This document shows, one piece after another, positions 1 to 5,076 of a stretch of DNA of 7,688 nucleotides. Under the pieces are notes generated by a model, which saw only the letters and a list, made by a program, of their open reading frames with translations, made no database searches and was not told the DNA's origin. The first letter of the stretch is position 1. Each line of letters begins with the position of its first letter. The position numbers were made by a program, and so were the translations under genes. This DNA is from Pseudomonadota bacterium (GTDB taxonomy: Bacteria > Pseudomonadota > Alphaproteobacteria > Rhizobiales > Rhizobiaceae): NCBI GenBank assembly GCA_023419995.1, contig JAEZXF010000270.1, forward strand, positions 1 to 7,688, given 5' to 3'.

Positions 1-120
1 GTTCGCAGCTGGGCGAGGCTTCTTGGAGGCGGCGAATGGAACCGAGGCATGTGAAGGAAAAAACGGCGACGATCAGTGGAAGCCTTCCCGTGAAGCGCTG
101 AGACACGTCGGGACAAGGGC

Positions 121-150
121 GAACGAAGGATCGCTTGCTTCCTTCCGTTC
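121..150. other. Imperfect hairpin (possible weak terminator)
   Basis: GAACGAAGGA (121-130) pairs with TCCTTCCGTTC (140-150) with one bulged C, giving a 10-bp stem around a 9-nt loop, followed by TTCT rather than a true T-run. It could end transcription of a gene to the left, or be a chance structure. There is no independent support. Confidence 0.25.
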
Positions 151-351
151 TTCTGCCGGGTTCTCCGCCGGATGGAAACCAGCATGGGCGCGCCGGCCCG
201 GCCGGGCGAGGATACGGCCTCAGCGCGGCCTCGCGGACATGGGGCCGAGAGTGGGGTGGGCCGGGCAAACCTGCTCCGTCACCCGGCGCGGGACGGCCGT
301 GGCGAAACCGTGGACGAAGCGGCCGGGCGGCCGCCCTGCCCGGCATCTCGC

Positions 352-381
352 TTTGCATCGCGCCGGGCGCTGGCGCATAGT
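352..381 (+). promoter_or_regulatory. Possible promoter for the Fur-type gene, leaderless arrangement
   Basis: TTTGCA (352-357) and CATAGT (376-381) are separated by 18 bp and resemble sigma70-type -35 and -10 boxes. If they are used, transcription would begin about 6-7 nt after 381, which is at the ATG at 388 itself. No Shine-Dalgarno is visible just before that ATG, which is consistent with a leaderless message. The box matches are only moderate in a GC-rich background. Confidence 0.3.
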
Positions 382-387
382 CCGGCC

Positions 388-819
388 ATGAACGAGACGG
401 CGAATCCCCATCCGGACTACGAGGCCGCGCTGCGCGAGGCCGGCGTGCGCATCACCCAGCCGCGCCGGGTCATCCTGGGCATTCTCTCGCAGGCCGGCGA
501 CCATCCCGATGCGATGGAGATCTTCCGCCGCGCCGTCGCCCTCAACCCCGGCATCTCGCTCTCCACCGTCTATCGGACGATGAAGCTGCTCGAGGGCATC
601 GGCGCCATCCACCGCCATGCCTTCGAGGGCGGGCCGTCGCGCTTCGAGCCGGCGGCCGGCGAGCATCACGACCATTTGATCGACCTCGACACCGGCGACG
701 TCATCGAGTTCCAGTCGGACAGGATCGAGGAGCTCCAGCAGGAGATCGCGCGCGCGCTCGGCTACGAGATCGTGCATCACCGGCTCGAGCTTTACGGCCG
801 CAAGCGCCGCAAGCGATAG
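388..819 (+). CDS. fur: Fur/Mur-type metal-responsive transcriptional regulator (143 aa)
   Basis: This is a ferric/manganese uptake regulator family protein of normal length, expected to act as a cytoplasmic metal-dependent dimer on iron or manganese genes. Visible features are the N-terminal helix with [13 protein letters not shown] (15-27), the winged-helix recognition segment [13 protein letters not shown] (58-70), and the metal-binding stretch [17 protein letters not shown] (92-108) with H93, H94, D95, H96 and E107. H130/H131 and ELYG close the dimerisation domain. In Escherichia coli Fur a CxxC zinc pair follows HHDHLI; here those positions are D99 and T102 and the protein has no cysteine. 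That is the usual pattern of alphaproteobacterial Fur/Mur. The C-terminus is strongly basic (RKRRKR). The ATG at 388 was chosen because homologues begin about 10-15 residues before the LREAG segment; longer in-frame starts add an unconserved low-complexity extension. Iron (Fur) versus manganese (Mur) cannot be decided from the sequence. Irr and Zur are less likely. Confidence 0.88.
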   Translation: MNETANPHPDYEAALREAGVRITQPRRVILGILSQAGDHPDAMEIFRRAVALNPGISLSTVYRTMKLLEGIGAIHRHAFEGGPSRFEPAAGEHHDHLIDLDTGDVIEFQSDRIEELQQEIARALGYEIVHHRLELYGRKRRKR

Positions 820-855
820 GCGAAATCCGCGCCGGCCGGCGGTTCATCTTCGATC

Positions 856-869
856 TTCGCAGATGCGAA
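856..869. promoter_or_regulatory. Perfect inverted repeat in the fur-gnd gap, candidate operator
   Basis: TTCGCA-GA-TGCGAA is a perfect 6-bp-arm palindrome in the 167-bp gap between the regulator and gnd. It lies in a short stretch richer in A/T than its surroundings (about 856-895) and is followed directly by TAATAG (870-875, a poor -10-like hexamer) and by GTGCAC (879-884). It could be an operator overlapping a gnd promoter. It does not match a Fur, Mur or Irr box I can recall closely enough to name. Confidence 0.35.
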
Positions 870-986
870 TAATAGATTGTGCACTGCATTGCGTATGGCT
901 GCCATGCGGCGCCGCCTCTTGTCTTGGCCGGAGGCGCTGTTCATCATTCCGCGTCTTGCCAGCCGCCACCGGAACCGGGAGCAATC

Positions 987-2414
987 ATGACCAAAGCGGA
1001 AATCGGGCTGATCGGCCTCGGCGTGATGGGTTCGGGCCTTGCCCTCAACATTGCCGAGAAAGGTTACCCGGTCGCGGTCTACAATCGCACCTCGTCGCGC
1101 ACCGGCGCCTTCTTTGAGAATGCCGGCGACCTGCGCGGCAACATCGTGCCCTGCGCCTCGCTGCGCGAGCTCGTCGCCCAGATCAAGCCGCCGCGGCCCA
1201 TCGTCCTGATGGTGCAGGCCGGCAAGGCCGTGGACGAGCAGATCCACGGCCTGCGCGAGCTCCTGTCGGTCGACGACATCGTCATCGACGCCGGCAACGC
1301 CAACTTCCGCGACACGATGCGCCGCTTCGACGAGCTCGACGGCTCGGGCATCACCTTCATCGGCATGGGCGTCTCGGGCGGCGCGACGGGCGCGCGCCAC
1401 GGCCCGTCGATCATGGTCGGCGGCAGCCGCGAGGCGTATGGCCGCGTCGAACCGATCCTGACCGCGATCGCCGCCCGCTACCGGGGCGAGCCCTGCGCGG
1501 CCTGGCTCGGCGTGGGCGGCGCCGGCCATTTCGTCAAGACGATCCACAACGGCATCGAGTATGCCGACATGCAGATGATCGCCGAGATCTACGGCATCCT
1601 GCGCGACGGCTTCGCCATGCCGGCGGCCGAGATCGGCGCGCTGTTCGGGACGTGGAACGGCGGTCGCCTCAACTCCTACCTGATCGAGATCACCGCCGAG
1701 GTGCTCGCCACCGCCGACCCCAGGACGGGGCGGCCGCTGGTCGACATGATCCTCGACCGCGCCGGGCAGAAGGGCACCGGCCGCTGGGCCGCGATCGAGG
1801 CGCAGATGATGGGCGTCCCGGCCACCGCGATCGAGGCGGCGGTCGCCGCGCGCAGCCTCTCGGCCGAGAAGGCGCTGCGCGGCCGTGCGGCGGCGACCTA
1901 TGGCGGGCGCGGCCTCGCGGCGTCTGCCGTGCCCGATGCCGCCTTCCTCGACGATCTCGAGCTCGGCCTGTTCGCTGGCAAGATCGCCGCCTACGCGCAG
2001 GGCTTCACCGTGATGGGCGAGGCCTCGTGCGAGTTCCGCTGGGACCTGCCGATGGCGACCATCGCCCGCATCTGGCGCGCCGGCTGCATCATCCGCTCGC
2101 AGTTCCTCGACACCATCGCCCGTGCCTTCGAGACCGATCCCGACGCCGAGCACCTGCTGCTCACCCGCGATTTCGTCTCGATGATGAGCGCGGCGCATCC
2201 GTCGCTGCGCCGCGTGGTGTCGTATGCGGCGCTCGCCGGCCTGCCCGTGCCGGCGCTGTCCGCCGCGCTCGGCTATTTCGATGCCTTCCGCCAGGGGCGC
2301 GGCACGGCCAACCTGATCCAGGCGCAGCGCGACTTCTTCGGCGCGCACGGCTTCGAGCGCACCGATGCCGATGGCGAGCACCACGGCCCGTGGGCGCAGG
2401 ACGGCCAGGGCTGA
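987..2414 (+). CDS. gnd: 6-phosphogluconate dehydrogenase, decarboxylating (475 aa)
   Basis: This cytoplasmic enzyme of the oxidative pentose phosphate pathway converts 6-phosphogluconate and NADP+ to ribulose 5-phosphate, CO2 and NADPH. Length fits the long dimeric type (about 470 aa). The Rossmann motif GLGVMG (10-15) is followed by NRT (33-35), the usual NADP-phosphate contact. The substrate region has GVSGG (128-132), and GAGHFVKTIHNGIEY (178-192) supplies catalytic K184 and E191 plus H187 and N188. K262 in GQKGTGRW, R289 in ARSLS, and R448 and H454 in RDFFGAH match the remaining substrate contacts, so the enzyme should be active. The usual Glu-Glu after GVSGG is Ala-Thr here (133-134), at positions not known to contact substrate. 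The frame is open from 879, but GGGAG at 977-981, five bases before the ATG at 987, and family alignment set the start. It is a separate cistron or second gene after the Fur-type regulator; co-transcription is possible but unproven. Confidence 0.96.
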   Translation: MTKAEIGLIGLGVMGSGLALNIAEKGYPVAVYNRTSSRTGAFFENAGDLRGNIVPCASLRELVAQIKPPRPIVLMVQAGKAVDEQIHGLRELLSVDDIVIDAGNANFRDTMRRFDELDGSGITFIGMGVSGGATGARHGPSIMVGGSREAYGRVEPILTAIAARYRGEPCAAWLGVGGAGHFVKTIHNGIEYADMQMIAEIYGILRDGFAMPAAEIGALFGTWNGGRLNSYLIEITAEVLATADPRTGRPLVDMILDRAGQKGTGRWAAIEAQMMGVPATAIEAAVAARSLSAEKALRGRAAATYGGRGLAASAVPDAAFLDDLELGLFAGKIAAYAQGFTVMGEASCEFRWDLPMATIARIWRAGCIIRSQFLDTIARAFETDPDAEHLLLTRDFVSMMSAAHPSLRRVVSYAALAGLPVPALSAALGYFDAFRQGRGTANLIQAQRDFFGAHGFERTDADGEHHGPWAQDGQG

Positions 2415-2441
2415 GCTCCCAGTGCGGGAGGATCGAAGCGA

Positions 2442-2489
2442 GGCCTTTCAGGCCCGCAACCGCGCCGGGTCCGGCGACGCCGGCGCGGT
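2442..2489. terminator. Two hairpins after gnd, possible terminator without a T-run
   Basis: Twenty-eight bases after the gnd stop is a short hairpin, GGCCT-TTC-AGGCC (2442-2454). It is followed by a strong one: ACCGCGCCGG (2459-2468) pairs perfectly with CCGGCGCGGT (2480-2489) across an 11-nt loop. No T-tract follows, so it is not a classical intrinsic terminator. It may stabilise the 3' end of the gnd message or assist termination between the two convergent genes. Confidence 0.4.
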
Positions 2490-2496
2490 GCTGAGA

Positions 2497-2597
2497 CATG
2501 CCTTCCGAAAGCGGGAGCCGGCTTCGGGACAAAGGTATGCGTGAAGACAGGAATCCGAAGCGCGTCGAGCGAATCTGAAAACGCCGCGACGCGCTTC
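2497..2597. repeat. Two-part intergenic palindromic element, rhizobial mosaic-repeat-like
   Basis: Two nested palindromes sit side by side. The first (2497-2539) has outer arms CATGCCTT (2497-2504) and AAGGTATG (2532-2539, one G-T wobble) and inner arms CCGAA (2505-2509) and TTCGG (2523-2527). The second has perfect 11-bp arms, GAAGCGCGTCG (2557-2567) and CGACGCGCTTC (2587-2597), around a 19-nt loop. The order (a CATG...CCGAA...GGG...TTCGGGACAAA-type module followed by a CGCGTCG...CGACGCG module) is like the dispersed mosaic palindromes I remember from Rhizobiales genomes. This is recollection of the pattern, not a database match. The second palindrome begins 8 bases past the stop of the minus-strand protease gene and may also act as its 3'-end hairpin. 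Confidence 0.55.
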
Positions 2598-2604
2598 AGG
2601 GCGA

Positions 2605-3621
2605 TCAGCCGCCGGTCTTCTCGGCGATCCAGTCGCGGTAGTTCGCCAGCCGCGTGTAGACGCCGTAGGCGTTGGCGTGGCCGCAGGCCGCGTTGGCGTC
2701 CATCGGACCCTCGCCCCAGCTGACGATGCCGACCTGGACCGGCTCGCCGTCCTTGACCGCGAAGAGCGGGCCGCCGCTGTCGCCGTTGCAGGCGTCGCGC
2801 GCGCCGTCGGCCAGGCCGGCGCAGATCATGTTGCCGGTGAGCGGGTCGCCCATCGAGGCGGCGATGTCCTTGGTGGCGGTGGCGACCGCGTCGGGCGAGT
2901 AGCGCATCCGGCCGGCATAGGCCTGCAGGATCAGGTCGAGGTCGCGGGCATAGATCTCCTTGATGCCGCTGTTGCAGGCATTGTTGGCGGTCAGCTCGAT
3001 CTCGGCCTCCATCAGGTCGGTCGGGAAATAGCCGTTATCCATGAGGCCCCAGCCGATGACGGTGGCCGCGCCGGTCTCGACGTTCTCGTCGGTCATGCGG
3101 ATGATCTGCCCGTCGGCGTCCTCGGCCAGCCGCAGCAGGCCGATGTCGTTGTCGAGCGTGGCCTCGCTGTAGCCGGGGTGGACGATCACCTCCGCCACCG
3201 TGTAGCGCTTGCCCTCGTCGAGCGAGGTGGCGCCGACCAGCGCCGTCACCACGTCGGCCGGGATGGCCTCGCCGTACTCGACGAGGCAGTGCGCCGCCGT
3301 CAGCACCCAGCCCGGCGCGATCAGGCTGCCGCCGCAGAACTGCGCGTCGAACTGCGACTGCGGGTTCTCGTCGAGCGCGTCGGTCGCCAGAAGCGCCACC
3401 TGGAACGGGTAGGCTCCCTTGGCCGCCTCCCTGCCGCCGAAGACGCGGTCGTCGTCGCCCTTCGGCGCCTTGGCCCGGGCCGCGGGAACGCGGCTGATCG
3501 GTGCGGATTCCGCGCGCGCCGCGTCGGCGGCCGGCGCCACCGGGCTCGCCCCGGCGAACGCCGCCGTGCCGCCCAGAACCGTGCATGCGGCGATGATGCC
3601 GTATCGTGCGATTGCCTTCAA
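2605..3621 (-). CDS. Secreted trypsin-like serine protease zymogen, S1A family (338 aa)
   Basis: This is a chymotrypsin-fold endopeptidase made as a precursor and exported. Residues 1-23 form a Sec signal peptide (KAIAR, a hydrophobic stretch, then TAAFA). A short propeptide (about 24-59) ends in GDDDR, and the mature chain would begin V60-F61-G62-G63, the position of IVGG in trypsins. The triad is H111 (LTAAHC), D159 (DNDIGLL) and S282 (GDSGGP). D276, six residues before the serine, predicts cleavage after Arg or Lys; D281 can form the activating salt bridge with the new N-terminus. Cysteine pairs C96/C112, C216/C267 and C278/C313 match the conserved trypsin disulfides. About 50 residues lie between C216 and C267, where trypsin has about 13. 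The start is TTG at 3621: AGGAGG lies five bases upstream and the signal peptide follows at once. The frame is open to 3696 with an upstream GTG/ATG-type option, but that would bury the signal peptide. The gene is divergent from the V8-like protease gene. The natural substrate is unknown. Confidence 0.93.
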   Translation of the reverse strand: MKAIARYGIIAACTVLGGTAAFAGASPVAPAADAARAESAPISRVPAARAKAPKGDDDRVFGGREAAKGAYPFQVALLATDALDENPQSQFDAQFCGGSLIAPGWVLTAAHCLVEYGEAIPADVVTALVGATSLDEGKRYTVAEVIVHPGYSEATLDNDIGLLRLAEDADGQIIRMTDENVETGAATVIGWGLMDNGYFPTDLMEAEIELTANNACNSGIKEIYARDLDLILQAYAGRMRYSPDAVATATKDIAASMGDPLTGNMICAGLADGARDACNGDSGGPLFAVKDGEPVQVGIVSWGEGPMDANAACGHANAYGVYTRLANYRDWIAEKTGG

Positions 3622-3626
3622 AATGT

Positions 3627-3632
3627 CCTCCT
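3627..3632 (-). promoter_or_regulatory. Perfect Shine-Dalgarno that sets a TTG start
   Basis: On the minus strand AGGAGG is followed by five bases (ACATT) and then TTG at 3621-3619. This strong site, together with the signal peptide that begins there, decides the start of the trypsin-like gene. It also suggests efficient translation despite the weak start codon. Confidence 0.8.
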
Positions 3633-3690
3633 GAGACAGGTCGATCCGTGTTGGCCCGCGATGGGGGACCGGGGGCCGTGCGCAAGCAGG

Positions 3691-3715
3691 CGTCATCTAA
3701 GCCCTGAAGATGACG
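3691..3715. promoter_or_regulatory. Perfect 8-bp inverted repeat between the divergent protease genes
   Basis: CGTCATCT (3691-3698) and AGATGACG (3708-3715) are exact reverse complements separated by 9 bases, with the half-site spacing of a dimeric regulator (17 bp start to start). The site is 70 bp upstream of the trypsin-like start and 192 bp upstream of the V8-like start, so it is best placed to control the minus-strand gene. No regulator can be named. It could instead form a leader hairpin if transcription starts further upstream. Confidence 0.45.
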
Positions 3716-3836
3716 GTGCGGAAGCGATTTGTCCGGCCAATGTTGGAATATTTGCGGCAATGTGCGAGGCTGATGCCGCTCTCGGGGGGAAGAGCGACGT
3801 TCAGGGGCCGCCGGGGCGGGGTTTTCACGACTTTTC

Positions 3837-3849
3837 GATCATCATGATC
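3837..3849. promoter_or_regulatory. 13-bp palindrome upstream of the V8-like gene, candidate operator
   Basis: GATCAT-C-ATGATC is a perfect palindrome about a central base, ending 57 bp before the V8-like ATG. It lies in a T-rich stretch (about 3821-3892) unlike the surrounding sequence, where a promoter would be expected. I could not find a convincing -35/-10 pair; TTTTCA (3822-3827) is one weak candidate, with nothing good at the right distance. The palindrome would overlap that promoter region. Confidence 0.4.
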
Positions 3850-3906
3850 TCGACATCTTTTGCGTCTTGTTTCCCGCTGCTTGCTTAACTTTGGGAGAGT
3901 ACCCTT

Positions 3907-4941
3907 ATGAAGTCCATCCATACCAAGCTCCTCGTCTCGGTGGCGCTTGCCGGCGCCATGTGGTCGGGCGCAGCGCTCGCGCAGTCGAGCTTCGGCGGCA
4001 GCGGCGAGAGCCCGCGCGCCGTTCCGGGCGGGCCGGAGCTGTCCGACCGGGGCGTCGCCGTCACCCCGCCGAAGGTCGATCTCGACGAGGTCGGCCGCGC
4101 CCTCGACGTCGATCCCGACAAGCTGAAGCAGAGCTTCGGCAGCGTCACGCGCTCGCGCGGCGGCGAGGAGAAGCGCGAGGCGCCGAGCGAGGACGTGCTG
4201 CGTTCGCTCGACGGCGCCTTCAACCCCAACGCCGATCCGGCCTTCGCCGAATCCGGCGACCGGCAGGTGTTCGGCGCCGACGACCGCGTGCAGGTCACCG
4301 ATTCCTCCAACTACCCGTTCCGCGTGTTCGGCCTGCTCCAGGCCGAGACCAAGGACGGCTTCTCCAACTGCTCCGCGACGCTGATCGGCCCGCGCACGCT
4401 GCTGACCGCGGCGCACTGCCTCTACGACCACGACCAGGGCTGGTACGACAACTTCGTCTTCGCGCCCGGCCTGGTGTCGATGGACAACGCGCCGTTCGGC
4501 GTGTGGGAGTACGAGACCGCCACCATCTTCGAGGGCTACATCACCAACTACCAAGGCTACTACGGCTCCGTCGTGCCGTGGGACATCGCGGTGGTGGTGC
4601 TGCAGCAGCCGATCGGCGACCATCTCGGCTGGCTCGGCTACGGCCACGACCCCAAGCTCGGCGACTTCCACGCCAACATCATCGGCTATCCCGGCGACAA
4701 GCCGGCCGGCACGATGTGGCGCGCCAACTGCGACGTCTCCAGCCAGGCCGTCCAGGAGCAGTACTTCCAGTACCACTGCGACACCTATGCCGGCACCAGC
4801 GGCGGCGCGGTCTACAAGTACGACCCGCAGAGCCAGGAGCGCACCATCCTCGGCGTCAACGTGGCGGAAAGCCCCAACGCCAACACGGCGGTCCGCATGA
4901 ACCAGACCTACTTCAACTGGGTCCGCGGGCTGGTCAAGTAG
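3907..4941 (+). CDS. Secreted V8/glutamyl-endopeptidase-like S1 serine protease precursor (344 aa)
   Basis: This is a chymotrypsin-fold protease of the S1B (V8-like) type, exported and made with a long propeptide. Residues 1-25 are a signal peptide ending ALA, cut before Q26. The propeptide (about 26-119) is hydrophilic and charged. The catalytic domain starts near QVFGADDRVQVTD (120-132), which matches the mature N-terminus of Bacillus glutamyl endopeptidases. The triad is H170 (LTAAHC), D226 (PWDIAVV) and S298 (GTSGGAV). Likely disulfides are C155/C171 and C275/C291. Glutamyl endopeptidases usually have a His in a G-I-H-type strand after the serine that reads the acidic side chain; here the equivalent stretch is G316-V317-N318, so Glu specificity is doubtful. 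The ATG follows GGGAG (3893-3897) by nine bases. The gene is divergent from the trypsin-like gene and closed by the terminator at 4971-5004. Activation could be by cleavage after R119, which would suit a trypsin-like enzyme. Family assignment is firm; substrate is unknown. Confidence 0.92.
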   Translation: MKSIHTKLLVSVALAGAMWSGAALAQSSFGGSGESPRAVPGGPELSDRGVAVTPPKVDLDEVGRALDVDPDKLKQSFGSVTRSRGGEEKREAPSEDVLRSLDGAFNPNADPAFAESGDRQVFGADDRVQVTDSSNYPFRVFGLLQAETKDGFSNCSATLIGPRTLLTAAHCLYDHDQGWYDNFVFAPGLVSMDNAPFGVWEYETATIFEGYITNYQGYYGSVVPWDIAVVVLQQPIGDHLGWLGYGHDPKLGDFHANIIGYPGDKPAGTMWRANCDVSSQAVQEQYFQYHCDTYAGTSGGAVYKYDPQSQERTILGVNVAESPNANTAVRMNQTYFNWVRGLVK

Positions 4942-4944
4942 GCC

Positions 4945-4959
4945 CCGGCGGAACGCCGG
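4945..4959 (+). other. Short hairpin after the V8-like stop codon
   Basis: CCGGCG (4945-4950) and CGCCGG (4954-4959) form a perfect 6-bp stem with a GAA loop, three bases after the stop. It probably belongs with the terminator just downstream and may protect the message end. Confidence 0.5.
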
Positions 4960-4970
4960 ACCAGCAACGG

Positions 4971-5004
4971 AAAAGCCCGTGGCGTCCGCGCCGCGGGCTT
5001 TTTT
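4971..5004 (+). terminator. Strong rho-independent terminator of the V8-like protease gene
   Basis: AAAAGCCCG (4971-4979) pairs with CGGGCTTTT (4994-5002). The stem continues inward through a T-G wobble and GGCG/CGCC (4981-4984 with 4989-4992) to a TCCG tetraloop, about 14 pairs in all, and six T residues (4999-5004) follow. The A-run on the left also makes it plausible in the reverse direction. It separates the protease gene from the MORN gene, which should therefore have its own promoter. Confidence 0.93.
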
Positions 5005-5012
5005 CGTCGGGC

Positions 5013-5040
5013 TTGCGCGCCGCTGTGGCGCGCTCTACCC
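5013..5040 (+). promoter_or_regulatory. Possible promoter of the MORN-repeat gene
   Basis: TTGCGC (5013-5018) and CTACCC (5035-5040), 16 bp apart, are the best -35/-10-like pair between the terminator and the next gene and resemble the alphaproteobacterial TTGAC-CTAT pattern only loosely. A start near 5046 would leave a leader of about 20-30 bases. It is placed mainly because the terminator upstream makes a promoter here necessary. Confidence 0.25.
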
Positions 5041-5076
5041 TTGCGTCATCTGGGTTGGGGAAGGCTCGTGGGATCC

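Larger units (their letters stand above)
1..387. other. GC-rich region without a supported gene
   Basis: No reading frame here looks like a real protein. The forward frame that stays open from about position 2 to 391 is rich in Arg, Gly, Pro and Trp, has no recognisable motif, and runs out of frame into the Fur-type gene. A second frame is closed by a stop near 105. The stretch could hold the untranslated 3' end of an upstream gene or a leader for the regulator. Visible structure includes an imperfect hairpin at 121-150, a perfect 12-bp palindrome at 196-207 (GCCCGGCCGGGC), and a 6-bp-arm hairpin at 319-334 (GCGGCC, loop GGGC, GGCCGC). I looked for cobalamin, TPP and SAM-II riboswitch landmarks and for RNase P RNA and found none. 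Confidence 0.5.

Noticed and set aside
61..110. Possible cobalamin riboswitch from CAGTGG and CCTTCCC near each other
   Set aside because: On either strand the two elements are in the wrong order for the conserved core, and the other conserved boxes are missing.
23..391. 122-residue plus-strand frame at the left end
   Set aside because: It shows no recognisable motif and unusual Trp, Arg and Gly content, and overlaps the regulator start. It is not supportable as a gene, though it cannot be fully excluded.
792..2384. 530-residue open frame on the minus strand opposite gnd
   Set aside because: It is rich in Arg, Ala, Gly, Asp and His with no family motif, and is the expected mirror of a high-GC coding frame. 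The plus-strand Gnd protein is complete and canonical.
3622..3696. Upstream start for the trypsin-like protease, extending the frame to 3696
   Set aside because: It would place 25 extra residues before the signal peptide and run through the AGGAGG site. The TTG at 3621 explains both.
2677..3888. 403-residue open frame on the plus strand opposite the trypsin-like gene
   Set aside because: Composition is that of a GC-rich shadow frame, and the minus strand encodes a full protease with triad, disulfides and signal peptide.
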